A DNA stretch of 64,000 nt from Nesterenkonia sp. E16_10 (GTDB taxonomy: Bacteria > Actinomycetota > Actinomycetes > Actinomycetales > Micrococcaceae): assembly GCF_017347085.1 (NCBI RefSeq), contig NZ_JADPSA010000022.1, positions 1 to 64,000 of the forward strand, in the 5' to 3' direction. How positions within the stretch are numbered: position 1 is the first letter of the stretch; the number at the start of each line of letters is the position of its first letter. The notes beneath the pieces are model-generated. The model was not told where the DNA came from. It saw nothing but the letters and a program-made list of their open reading frames with translations, and ran no database searches. Positions 1-7,063 of this stretch are shown piece by piece. Made by a program: the position numbers and the translations under genes.

Positions 1-1246
1 CCGTGACCGTCACCGTGGTCCCCGGAGCGAGGACCTTCACGATGGAGTTCGAGGTGCTGGCACCGCTGCGTGCCCGCAGGCTCACACCGGACTTCACCTG
101 ATAGGTCCCGCTGGCAGCGGTGGTGGGAGCAACCGGAGCAGCGACCTTGTCCATGTAGTCGCTGTGCGACCAGACCGACTGGCCATTCCGGCTGAACTTC
201 ATCCAGCTGCCGTAGGTGGCGGTCACGGTGACCTCGGTGCCCGAAACCAGTCCCTGGAGCACCGCGTAGTTGGTGCCGGGTCCGCTGCGGGCATTGAGTG
301 AGGTGGTGATCCGGTACTTTGCGGGCGTGACCGACGTTCCCTGGGGCGCGTTGGCAGCCGGTACTGTGCCGCCTCCAGCCGGACGGGTCGGCGTGAGCGA
401 GGAGTGCGCCACCCAACCGGTCCGACCGTTCGCGTTGACCCGCACCATGGAGTTGCTGGTGTCACCCGGCGCGGCCGTCAGCGCGGCGCCAGCGCCCAGC
501 CACATGATGACGGAGCCGGAGCTGCTCGCGGTGGAGCGCAGCGCCGTGGACGTGACGGTGTAGTAGTCGCAGGAAGAGGGAGTCGTGATGTTCCACACCG
601 AGGTGGCTCCCGAGCGCAGATTGACGCCGCGCTGGGCGAGCCAGGTGGTCGGATTGTGCGAGGTGCCGTTGATCCAGGCCCCCTCCCAGATCTCCAGGTG
701 CAGATGCGGGCCGGTGGAGGGTCCCGAGCTGCCGACCAGGCCGATGGTCTGGCCGGCATTCACGGTCTGGCCGATACGCACATGGGTATTCGCGTTCCAC
801 ATGTGGTAATACGCGCTATGGAAGGTCTTGCCATCGACTCGGTGCTGCACGACGACGTATCCGGCGTTGTACCGGTTACCGGTGAAGGTGCGCACCACGG
901 TGCCATCGGCCACCGAGTAGATCGGGGTGCCGTCGGGGGCTCCGAGGTCTTGGCCCAGGTGCGAGGTGGAGGCTCCCTGGGTCGGCATGCAGCGCGCACC
1001 ATACGGGGAGGTGTAGCTGTAGGCGCGCTGGGCGATCGGGTATCTGAACTGGGTGGCGTTCCGAGTTGCGGAGATGTCCACGCCGCTCAGTCCGGCGAGG
1101 CTCGTCGCTGGGGCATCCACCCCCGCAGTGGGCAGCGGCGCCACATTCATCGGTGCGGTGTCAGCGGCGGCGGCATTGGCGGTCATCGGCAGAGTCAGGC
1201 CAACGGCGAGACCGCCGACGACGGCAGACGAGAGTTTCTTCGGCAC
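1..1246 (-). CDS. Secreted M23 (LytM-type) peptidase with SH3-like repeats, 3' end cut by window
   Basis: The frame is open from a GTG at 1246 to the left edge (about 415 residues visible). The GTG is preceded by GAGGAAG at good spacing and starts a signal peptide (PKK, then a hydrophobic stretch ending TANAAAA). A peptidase M23 domain follows with the zinc motifs HLGQD (HxxxD) and HLHLE (HxH) and the family segment SGPSTGPHLHLE. After it come three SH3b-like repeats with the pattern LRS/LNARSGPGT/LRARSGT, which should bind the cell wall. The role is peptidoglycan hydrolysis outside the cell. The 3' end lies beyond the window, so further repeats may exist. The family call is secure; the exact bond cleaved cannot be told. 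Confidence 0.92.
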   Translation of the reverse strand, partial: MPKKLSSAVVGGLAVGLTLPMTANAAAADTAPMNVAPLPTAGVDAPATSLAGLSGVDISATRNATQFRYPIAQRAYSYTSPYGARCMPTQGASTSHLGQDLGAPDGTPIYSVADGTVVRTFTGNRYNAGYVVVQHRVDGKTFHSAYYHMWNANTHVRIGQTVNAGQTIGLVGSSGPSTGPHLHLEIWEGAWINGTSHNPTTWLAQRGVNLRSGATSVWNITTPSSCDYYTVTSTALRSTASSSGSVIMWLGAGAALTAAPGDTSNSMVRVNANGRTGWVAHSSLTPTRPAGGGTVPAANAPQGTSVTPAKYRITTSLNARSGPGTNYAVLQGLVSGTEVTVTATYGSWMKFSRNGQSVWSHSDYMDKVAAPVAPTTAASGTYQVKSGVSLRARSGASTSNSIVKVLAPGTTVTVT

Positions 1247-1811
1247 AGGTGCTTCCTCACTAGTCGTTCACGGCAGAACGGCTCCGTGAATACCCCGGAC
1301 GACACCTGCGGCCGACGGCTGGGAGCCTCGCGCTCACCGGCTGGGAGACCGGAGAGCCCCGTGCGGGGTGAGTGAGGACCAGCACGCGGAGACACGTGCA
1401 TGCGGAGTATTCATAAGCAGATATGGCGACTGGGGAAGCAGCGAACCGTACTAGAAGATGGGAATCCTGCGCGTACAGCAAGCCGAGTCGTGACTACTGT
1501 AACCCATGATTTGTTGTCCGTGACAAGAGTTTTTAGAAAAGCTTCCAGCGTGACTTTAACCAGGCCGTAATCACGGAAACGAACAGAACACGACTTGTTG
1601 ATGAACGCGACGGGCGACGGAAGACCGGTAGCCGAGCCCCGATCGGGAGCTGCCCGTACTCCGCGGAATGACGGGAGGGCAGCGCAACTGGCGAACACCA
1701 CTACCGCAGGATGTTCGGTCGACGCTGCACTGCCCTCGCCAAGAAAGTATCGCATTGTTCCAGACCGCGGATTTCTGAAGCCTGCGGGGTCTAGCCCATT
1801 GTGATGAGAAT
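1247..1811. other. Intergenic region between divergent genes, no convincing gene
   Basis: About 560 bases separate the divergent peptidase and lipoprotein genes. Base composition drops around 1480-1620. On the minus strand the leader of the peptidase gene has small hairpin potential (CCCCGTGCGGGG around 1357-1368, CACGG/CCGTG around 1270-1288) and a repeated CGGCTGGGAG. I looked for a c-di-AMP (ydaO) riboswitch, common before such hydrolases in actinobacteria, and did not find its conserved core. Short frames here have no start signal or recognisable product. Confidence 0.5.
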
Positions 1812-1841
1812 GTGACTGGCAGCTCTTCGCCCGTGTAACAC
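1812..1841 (+). promoter_or_regulatory. Promoter of a leaderless lipoprotein mRNA
   Basis: A -35-like GTGACT (1812-1817) and a -10 TAACAC (1836-1841) are 18 bases apart. The ATG of the next gene follows the -10 by 7 bases, with no Shine-Dalgarno, so the transcript probably begins at or next to the start codon. Confidence 0.55.
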
Positions 1842-1848
1842 TGGACGC

Positions 1849-2511
1849 ATGACACGCACCTTCTCGACGACACCCGCCCCCGCGCTGGGCGTCAGAGCCT
1901 CCCGGGCGCGTGCTGCACGCGCGCTCGCCCTCCTCGGGATGACCTCTCTGGTGCTCCTCGGATGCGCCGAGGAGAAGTCTCCTGGGACCCCGACTGAGCC
2001 GAGCGCCACCGCCGACACCTCCGCCCCGGAGACCTCGGAGCCGCCCGCGCCCAGTGAGACCACTCAGCCCGAGACCACAGAGGCGCCGGAGGGCCAGGAC
2101 CCCGGCGAGGGCGGCGACGGTGCCGGCTCCGCCGAAGGCCGAGGCGGCGACCTTCCGGATCCCGATGCCGTGGACCTCGAAAGAACAGAGGAACTTGGCG
2201 CTTACTTCTCGGAAGAGGAAGCCTGCATGTCTGTCGGTTCCATGTTGGACGGATTACAGAATGATATGAATTCTGGAATTGAAGAAGACGCTGTTCTGGA
2301 CGAGATCTATTCCGCCGTCGAACAGAACTATATTCTCGTGCCGGACGAGCTTCGCGAGCCGATGGAAGACATTCTCGACCTGCTCGACACCGAAGTGGAC
2401 TCCCTCGATGAGGAAGCGGTCCTCGTGGCAGCCGAACCCGTGGACGGGTGGCTGACCGTGGGATTCTGTGAAGGCGAGTACCACAATCAGACGTCGGATG
2501 AAGACGTCTAG
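1849..2511 (+). CDS. Putative secreted lipoprotein, unknown function
   Basis: 220 residues. A long basic N-region is followed by a hydrophobic segment and a lipobox ending LLGC near residue 39, so the protein should be lipid-anchored outside the membrane. Residues about 45-100 are Thr/Pro/Glu-rich and disordered. The C-terminal 110 residues are acidic and probably helical, with two cysteines. I recognise no family. Codon use changes abruptly: roughly 2180-2400 is much more AT-rich than the 5' half and than neighbouring genes, which suggests the C-terminal part has a different history. The ATG has no Shine-Dalgarno and sits 7 bases after a -10 element. Confidence 0.75.
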   Translation: MTRTFSTTPAPALGVRASRARAARALALLGMTSLVLLGCAEEKSPGTPTEPSATADTSAPETSEPPAPSETTQPETTEAPEGQDPGEGGDGAGSAEGRGGDLPDPDAVDLERTEELGAYFSEEEACMSVGSMLDGLQNDMNSGIEEDAVLDEIYSAVEQNYILVPDELREPMEDILDLLDTEVDSLDEEAVLVAAEPVDGWLTVGFCEGEYHNQTSDEDV

Positions 2512-2520
2512 ACCCCGAGT

Positions 2521-2574
2521 CCCAGGCAGCTCCCAGCCCATGACCACCGGGCGCCCACGAAGTCTCATTAACGT
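2521..2574 (+). promoter_or_regulatory. Promoter of small RNA copy 1 with upstream direct repeat
   Basis: A -10 hexamer TAACGT lies at 2569-2574. Exactly 48 bases upstream of its first base starts CCCAG-N6-CCCAG (2521-2536), a direct repeat with an 11-base period. The same arrangement and distance occur before copies 2 and 3. No TTGACA-like -35 is visible, so an activator binding the repeat is plausible. Confidence 0.6.
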
Positions 2575-2580
2575 AGGGAT

Positions 2581-2660
2581 CGCCTCATGAAGGTGCGAGT
2601 GATTCAGCAGACCCCGCGTCCGGGCAGTGTCCCCTCACACTCCGGCCGCGGGGTCTGCGC
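2581..2660 (+). ncRNA. Small structured RNA, copy 1 of 3
   Basis: The element opens with a conserved unpaired block containing AAGGTGCGAGTGATTC (2590-2605). A perfect 12-bp stem follows (2607-2618 with 2647-2658). It is capped by a 4-bp CCGG/CCGG helix and an apical hairpin AGTGT-CCCCTC-ACACT (2626-2641). Copies 2 and 3 have AGCGT/ACGCT in the apical stem, a compensatory change that supports real base pairing. The long stem probably doubles as terminator, although no U tract follows. It is not a known Rfam family that I recognise. It lies between the lipoprotein and the S4-domain gene and has its own promoter. Confidence 0.72.
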
Positions 2661-2712
2661 ATTCACCGGAAACCTCCCCACCGGCCTGGCGGTGGTTCTC
2701 TAGACTGACGCC

Positions 2713-3108
2713 ATGACAGAGACCGCCGCATCCGGCCCCACCGGCCCGGTCCGCATCGACGCATGGCTCTGGTCTGTCCGGCTTTTCAAGACGCGCTCCG
2801 CTGCCACCACCGCCTGCCGCGCCGGACACATCACCATCGACGGCAATCCGGCGAAGGCCTCGCTGCGCATCACCCCGGGCACCAGGATCCATGTTCGCCG
2901 ACCCGGGCACGAGCTCATCCTCGACGTCGTCCACACGCTGTCCAAGCGCGTGGGCCCACCCGTTGCACAGAAGGCATATCAGGACCACTCCCCCGAGCGG
3001 GTCAGACCCCGCGACGTCGGACTGCCGGTCCGTGAACGCGGATCTGGCCGCCCCACCAAGCGGGAGCGCCGGAAGCTCGAAGAGCTGCGCCGCCAGCTGC
3101 CGGAGTGA
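2713..3108 (+). CDS. S4-domain RNA-binding protein, Hsp15-like
   Basis: 131 residues. An S4 RNA-binding fold occupies about residues 14-75 (RIDAWLWSVRLFKTRSAA, then GHITIDGNPAK), the arrangement of Hsp15/HslR, which binds free 50S ribosomal subunits carrying nascent chains in E. coli. The C-terminus is basic (RPTKRERRKLEELRRQ), fitting RNA contact. The length matches the family. A -10 element TAGACT (2701-2706) ends 6 bases before the ATG with no Shine-Dalgarno, so a leaderless mRNA is likely. The ribosome-rescue role is taken from the family and is not shown here. Confidence 0.85.
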   Translation: MTETAASGPTGPVRIDAWLWSVRLFKTRSAATTACRAGHITIDGNPAKASLRITPGTRIHVRRPGHELILDVVHTLSKRVGPPVAQKAYQDHSPERVRPRDVGLPVRERGSGRPTKRERRKLEELRRQLPE

Positions 3109-3162
3109 GAGCTTCTGAGACAATGCAGGCCGCAGATATCCGTCACCAGAGAGGCACAACCC

Positions 3163-3546
3163 ATGTCCAACACTGAAGCACTCCCTCCTGTCGATCTCGG
3201 CCCCGCCGGCCAGTACCCCGAGGGTGAGGTCTTCCGCGTCTCCGCCGAAGACTCGGGATGGAACGACGACATAGCGGTGGTCCATGCCGAGGACGGCGGA
3301 TTCTACGCGCTGGATGACACCTGCTCCCATGAGGCGGTCTCACTCTCCGACGGCTACGTCGAAGAAGACACCCTGGAGTGCCCGATGCATGCTTCGGCCT
3401 TCTGCCTGCGCACCGGTGTCCCCGAGACGCTGCCGGCACTGCGCCCAGTGAAGACCCACCAGGTCACCCTCGAGGGCGACCGGCTGATGCTGCACCCCGG
3501 AACGCCCCGGCCGGACTCGGATTCAGCCGAGCAGCCGGCGAGCTGA
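3163..3546 (+). CDS. Rieske [2Fe-2S] ferredoxin
   Basis: 127 residues with a single Rieske domain. The cluster ligands are visible as CSHEAVSL (Cys-x-His) and CPMHASAF (Cys-x-x-His), 17-18 residues apart as in ferredoxins of bacterial dioxygenase systems (BphF type). No membrane anchor is present, so it is a soluble electron carrier. No oxygenase or reductase gene lies next to it, and the electron acceptor cannot be inferred. An acidic, Ser/Pro-rich tail ends the protein. The family is certain; the pathway is unknown. Confidence 0.9.
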   Translation: MSNTEALPPVDLGPAGQYPEGEVFRVSAEDSGWNDDIAVVHAEDGGFYALDDTCSHEAVSLSDGYVEEDTLECPMHASAFCLRTGVPETLPALRPVKTHQVTLEGDRLMLHPGTPRPDSDSAEQPAS

Positions 3547-3565
3547 CCCGCAGTGGCGATAGGGA

Positions 3566-3619
3566 CCCAGGAAGCTCCCAGGAACTGCTCGGGAAAACGT
3601 CAAGAATGGGTCCTACAGT
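3566..3619 (+). promoter_or_regulatory. Promoter of small RNA copy 2 with upstream direct repeat
   Basis: The direct repeat CCCAGGAAGCTCCCAGG (3566-3582) starts 48 bases before the -10 TACAGT (3614-3619), the same geometry as at copies 1 and 3. An additional AT-rich TATAAAT follows at 3620-3626. No canonical -35 is present. Confidence 0.6.
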
Positions 3620-3625
3620 TATAAA

Positions 3626-3710
3626 TACCTCATCAAGGTGCGAGTGATTCAGAGCCCCGAGTCAGCCATTTAAAGCGTCCCCTCACGCTGGCCGACTCGG
3701 GGCTCTTCTC
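3626..3710 (+). ncRNA. Small structured RNA, copy 2 of 3
   Basis: It has the same 5' block AAGGTGCGAGTGATTC (3635-3650) followed directly by a 17-bp stem with one mismatch (3651-3667 with 3690-3706). The apical hairpin is AGCGT-CCCCTC-ACGCT (3674-3689). TTCT follows the stem. The outer stem sequence differs completely from that of copy 1 while the pairing is kept, as expected for a selected RNA structure. It lies between the Rieske gene and copy 3. Confidence 0.75.
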
Positions 3711-3733
3711 ATGCCCGGCGGCCGAATTACTTT

Positions 3734-3787
3734 CCCAGTGACTTACCAGCAAACCGCAAGCACCTGCCCAAGGTGATCTCCTAATGT
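3734..3787 (+). promoter_or_regulatory. Promoter of small RNA copy 3 with upstream direct repeat
   Basis: CCCAGTGACTTACCAGC (3734-3750) starts 48 bases before the -10 TAATGT (3782-3787). The repeat is more degenerate than at copies 1 and 2, but the CCAG cores and the spacing are retained. Confidence 0.55.
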
Positions 3788-3793
3788 AGGAAC

Positions 3794-3882
3794 TACCTCA
3801 TCAAGGTGCGAGTGATTCGGGAGCCCCGGATCGGCCGATACAGCGTCCCCCTCACGCTGGCCGATCTGGGGCTCCCTCCTTG
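3794..3882 (+). ncRNA. Small structured RNA, copy 3 of 3
   Basis: The conserved 5' block is at 3803-3818. A long stem follows, GGGAGCCCC... pairing with ...GGGGCTCCC with an internal mismatch (about 3819-3836 with 3859-3875). It is capped by AGCGT-CCCCCTC-ACGCT, whose loop has one extra C. It runs convergently towards the ABC permease gene that ends at 3904, so its hairpin may also terminate that operon. Confidence 0.72.
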
Positions 3883-3903
3883 TGCGCTGGAGCCTCCGGA
3901 AGT

Positions 3904-4683
3904 TCAGGCGGTGGGTACGGCCCTCCGGATGACCAGGTAGTTCACCGCGGTCAGACCCAGCGTGAGCAGCAGCAGCCACCCGGCGAAGGAGTAGGAGCTC
4001 TGCACCCCGAGCCAGTCGAAGACCTGGGGCCACCAGCCGTTCTGCGTGAGCACCATGACGCTGACCGCCAGCAGCGCCACGAGGAGCAGCGCGATGACCC
4101 ACAGCAGCGCAAGGCTGACTCGGCGGTAGAGGATCGACCAGAAGAAGCCGACCATCATCGCACCCAGGCACACCGTGCCTGCCAGGACGCCGGCCCCCAG
4201 GGCCCCCGCATTCTGCGTCATCAACGGGAGGTCGAAGGTATAGCTCTGCGCCCAGAATCCACCCGTGGTCCGCTCCAGGAGGATCGCGATCGAGAAGAGC
4301 GCGCCGAAGCCGGCCGAGACCGCGGCGAAGGCCAGGAACGCCCCCAGCACGAAGACGCGTCTGCTGTAGCTCAGCGCCATGGAGAAGGGGAACGTATGGG
4401 AGGCCGAGTAGGCCGCGATGAATGCCAGGCACCAGACGGTGGCCTGGGAGGCACCGGTGTAGAACGGATCACCCGTACCGTCTCCCAGATGGCGGATCCA
4501 CAGCCCGATGCCGATGGCCAGTGCCCAGGACAGGAAGAACACGCCCAACGGCACCCAGATCATCTGCGACGGAACGGTGAACTGCAGTCTGAACGCCGAC
4601 GGGAGGCGCGCGAAGCTCGAACGTGATGCCTGCTGGTCCTGCGCCGTCGAAGCTTCCGTTGACTGGACTGCAAGGCTGCTCAT
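3904..4683 (-). CDS. ABC exporter membrane subunit
   Basis: 259 residues with about six hydrophobic segments and no signal peptide, a stand-alone permease of the ABC-2 or YtrC/D-like kind. It overlaps the upstream ATPase gene by ATGA (4680-4683), so the two are translationally coupled and probably form one complex. The GntR gene upstream completes the GntR-ATPase-permease layout of YtrA-type operons, which in Firmicutes respond to cell-envelope antibiotics. Substrate is unknown. The membrane topology is clear; the exact permease subfamily is not. Confidence 0.8.
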   Translation of the reverse strand: MSSLAVQSTEASTAQDQQASRSSFARLPSAFRLQFTVPSQMIWVPLGVFFLSWALAIGIGLWIRHLGDGTGDPFYTGASQATVWCLAFIAAYSASHTFPFSMALSYSRRVFVLGAFLAFAAVSAGFGALFSIAILLERTTGGFWAQSYTFDLPLMTQNAGALGAGVLAGTVCLGAMMVGFFWSILYRRVSLALLWVIALLLVALLAVSVMVLTQNGWWPQVFDWLGVQSSYSFAGWLLLLTLGLTAVNYLVIRRAVPTA

Positions 4684-5597
4684 CGGGCCACCTCCTCGGA
4701 TGGGGCCATCGTGGTCTGGTTCGATGTGTCTTCGCGCGCGGTGAGCCGCACGATCAGCTGCTGGAGCGAGACCGGGAGGATCTCCACGTCGCGCTCCTGC
4801 AACGCTCGGCGTTCGGGCTCGTCGAGGGCGCCCAGCACCGTGGTCCGCACGATCCGCCCCATCGCCTCGTGGTGCAGGACCTCGCGGGTGCCGATCACCT
4901 CGGCCACGATGTCCTGCCGACCCACCAGGGTCACGGCGCGATCGCGCAGCTGCTCCACGGGCTCCTCGAGCAGGATCTGGCCCTGGTCGATGACCACCAC
5001 GTTCTCGATCAGGTGTGCGATCTCGTCGATCAGGTGCGAGGAGAGCACCACGGTGCGCGGGTGTGAGGCATAGTCCTCCAGGAGCCGGTCGTAGAAGAGC
5101 TGACGGGCCACGGCGTCCAGACCCATATAGGGCTCATCGAAGAAGGTCACCTCGGCGCGCGAGGCGATTCCGATGATGACTCCCACCGCGGAGCGCTGAC
5201 CGCGTGACATCTTCTTGATCCGGGTCTTCTCCGGAACCCGGAACTCGCGGGCCAGCTGCGCCGCAAGCTGCGCGTCCCAGCGCGGGAACGCCCGCGCTGC
5301 GGCCTTGAAGGCGTGCTTGGCGAGCGCGTCGTCGACGTAGCGCTGCTCCTCGCGGACGAAGCAGATTCTCGGGAGCACCTGCTCGTTCTCATGCGGACGC
5401 AGGCCGAGGATCTTGACCTCCCCGGAGGAGGGCCAGTCCTGGGCCGCGGCGATGGACATCAGGGTGGTCTTGCCGGCTCCGTTGCGGCCCAGCAGCCCGT
5501 GGATGGCGTCTCGCTCCAGGCTCAGCGACACATTCTCCAGCGCCGTGGCGCTGCGGTATCTGCGTGAGACCTGGGTCAGTTCTACGGCGGTGCTCAT
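4680..5597 (-). CDS. ABC transporter ATP-binding protein
   Basis: 305 residues from the ATG at 5597. Walker A is GRNGAGKTT, the signature is the unusual MSRGQRS in place of LSGGQ, Walker B ends VTFFDEPYMGLD, and the switch His lies in VLSSHLIDE. A C-terminal regulatory extension follows residue 220. The frame is open further upstream and would fuse the GntR region out of frame; I chose 5597 because the ABC fold begins there and the GntR gene ends just before. It pairs with the downstream permease by a 4-base overlap. This is typical of GntR-linked drug or peptide exporters (YtrB/YhcH-like). Confidence 0.88.
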   Translation of the reverse strand: MSTAVELTQVSRRYRSATALENVSLSLERDAIHGLLGRNGAGKTTLMSIAAAQDWPSSGEVKILGLRPHENEQVLPRICFVREEQRYVDDALAKHAFKAAARAFPRWDAQLAAQLAREFRVPEKTRIKKMSRGQRSAVGVIIGIASRAEVTFFDEPYMGLDAVARQLFYDRLLEDYASHPRTVVLSSHLIDEIAHLIENVVVIDQGQILLEEPVEQLRDRAVTLVGRQDIVAEVIGTREVLHHEAMGRIVRTTVLGALDEPERRALQERDVEILPVSLQQLIVRLTAREDTSNQTTMAPSEEVAR

Positions 5598-5631
5598 GAC
5601 CGCCTCCTTCCTTCGGCGCTCCGGGCGCTGA

Positions 5632-5994
5632 TCACGTCCGGGAGCGGAGCATCTCGATGATGGTGTCCACCGAGAGCCCGACGGTGCGGGCCTCGGTGAT
5701 GATCGGATCGAGGTAGTCCGTCGCAAACTGGGCACGGCGCTGTGCGGTGAGGATCTCCCGGGCGCCGGGGGCCACGAACATGCCCAGACCCCGGCGCTTG
5801 AGCAGGATCCCGCGGTCCACCAGCAGGTTGAGGCCCTTGGCGGCCGTGGCGGGATTGATCCGATGGAAGGCCGCGAGCTCATTGGTGGACGGGGCGCGTT
5901 CGCCTTCAGCCAGGGAGCCGTCCAGGACGGAGGCCTCCAGCTGTTCGGCGATCTGCACGAAGAGTGCGCGACCCTCTTCCACGAGCCCGTCCAC
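5632..5994 (-). CDS. GntR-family transcriptional regulator, YtrA type
   Basis: 120 residues. A winged helix-turn-helix (about residues 12-75, with APSTNELAAFHRINPATAAK) is followed by only about 40 residues, the short effector part that defines the YtrA subfamily. It starts at a GTG preceded by GGAGAAAG. As first gene of the GntR-ATPase-permease operon it is likely an autorepressor. A matching long palindrome lies 40 bases upstream. The ligand is unknown; relatives are released by cell-wall antibiotics. Confidence 0.9.
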   Translation of the reverse strand: MDGLVEEGRALFVQIAEQLEASVLDGSLAEGERAPSTNELAAFHRINPATAAKGLNLLVDRGILLKRRGLGMFVAPGAREILTAQRRAQFATDYLDPIITEARTVGLSVDTIIEMLRSRT

Positions 5995-6033
5995 CTTTCT
6001 CCAAGGAACGGCTCCAGCATACCGAGTCCACTA

Positions 6034-6071
6034 CCTCTATGGTTAATTACTCTACTAATGAACCATAGAGG
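6034..6071. promoter_or_regulatory. Palindromic operator upstream of the GntR operon
   Basis: Perfect 11-base inverted repeat: CCTCTATGGTT (6034-6044) and AACCATAGAGG (6061-6071) around a 16-base AT-rich spacer. It sits 40 bases before the GntR start in the probable promoter, as expected for autoregulation. It is also close enough to the divergent HAD gene to affect it. Confidence 0.65.
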
Positions 6072-6165
6072 CGCCCGGGGGTCAAGAGCCCGGGCCACTC
6101 GATGTGTGCCAGCTCCCAGCGCGGGTCCCTGGCAGGCCTGCGGCGCGAGGACATAGGATCAAGGC

Positions 6166-6981
6166 ATGAACGGTGAGAACATCGAATGCTGGCTGACCGA
6201 TATGGACGGCGTGCTCGTCCGCGAGCAGGAGGCGCTTCCGGGCGCCGCGGAGCTCTTGGAGCAGTGGCGCAGCAAGGACCTGCCCTATCTGGTGCTGACC
6301 AACAACTCGATCTTCACCGCCCGGGACCTCAGCGCCCGGCTGCGCAACTCCGGACTGGTGGTGCCCGAGGAGCGGATCTGGACCTCCGCGCTGGCCACGG
6401 CCACGTTCCTGGCGAACCAGGTCGATCCGGAGTCCAATGCGCAGGGCAGCTGCTACGTCATCGGTGAAGCAGGCCTCACCACCGCGATCCATGCCGCCGG
6501 ATTCATCATGACCGAGACCAACCCGGACTACGTGGTCGTCGGTGAGACCCGGAACTACAGCTTTGAGGCCATCACAAAGGCGGTGCGGCTGATCAACGAC
6601 GGCGCCCGGTTCATCCTGACCAACCCCGATGCCACCGGCCCGAGCCCGGAAGGCGTCATCCCGGCCACCGGAGCCATCGCCTCGTTGATCACCAAGGCCA
6701 CCGGGCGGGAGCCGTACGTCGTCGGCAAGCCCAATCCGATGATGTTCCGATCGGCGTTGAACCATCTCGGCGCGCACTCCATGGAGACGGCGATGATCGG
6801 GGATCGGATGGACACCGACATCGTGGCCGGCATGGAGGCCGGGATGCACACGATCCTGGTGATGACCGGGCTCTCCAGCCGGGCCAGCATCGCGGACTTC
6901 CCGTTCCGACCGAATCGGATCATCGACGGCGTCTACGAGCTGTTGGAGGATCCGCTCGATCGGGACGAGGACCCACAATAG
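6166..6981 (+). CDS. HAD-IIA family sugar phosphatase, NagD-like
   Basis: 271 residues. All HAD motifs are present: DMDGVL (nucleophile and acid Asp), LVLTNNS (motif II), GKPNPMMF (motif III Lys) and GDRMDTDI (motif IV). The C2a cap between motifs II and III and the overall length match NagD-type phosphatases that hydrolyse sugar or nucleotide monophosphates. TAGGAT (6154-6159) ends 6 bases before the ATG, so the mRNA is probably leaderless. Substrate cannot be assigned. Confidence 0.9.
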   Translation: MNGENIECWLTDMDGVLVREQEALPGAAELLEQWRSKDLPYLVLTNNSIFTARDLSARLRNSGLVVPEERIWTSALATATFLANQVDPESNAQGSCYVIGEAGLTTAIHAAGFIMTETNPDYVVVGETRNYSFEAITKAVRLINDGARFILTNPDATGPSPEGVIPATGAIASLITKATGREPYVVGKPNPMMFRSALNHLGAHSMETAMIGDRMDTDIVAGMEAGMHTILVMTGLSSRASIADFPFRPNRIIDGVYELLEDPLDRDEDPQ

Positions 6982-7008
6982 GGCCGACACCCGGCAGAAG
7001 ACCACACA

Positions 7009-7045
7009 GCAACGCCCGGCGCCTTGAACAGGTGCCGGGCGTTGC
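7009..7045. terminator. Bidirectional terminator between convergent genes
   Basis: A perfect 12-base inverted repeat, GCAACGCCCGGC (7009-7020) and GCCGGGCGTTGC (7034-7045), has a 13-base loop. It lies between the HAD stop and the MMPL stop. No long U tract follows, as is usual in high-GC actinobacteria. Confidence 0.75.
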
Positions 7046-7063
7046 TGCGTGCGGGTCGGTCGG

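Noticed and set aside
1261-1480. c-di-AMP (ydaO) riboswitch before the M23 peptidase
   Set aside because: Such riboswitches often precede wall hydrolases, but its conserved core is not present in the minus-strand leader.
2588-2703. Small open frame MKVRVIQ... in RNA copy 1
   Set aside because: Copies 2 and 3 have ATC in place of the ATG and their frames diverge or stop early, while the RNA pairing is kept; conservation is at RNA level.
2581-3882. The small RNAs as canonical 6C RNA
   Set aside because: 6C RNA has two hairpins each with a run of six or more C; here there is one long hairpin with a CCCCTC loop. A distant relation cannot be excluded without a covariance search.
2521-3900. The three repeats as an insertion-sequence or MITE-like element
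   Set aside because: No shared terminal inverted repeats or target duplications; each copy has its own promoter, and stem sequences differ with pairing kept.
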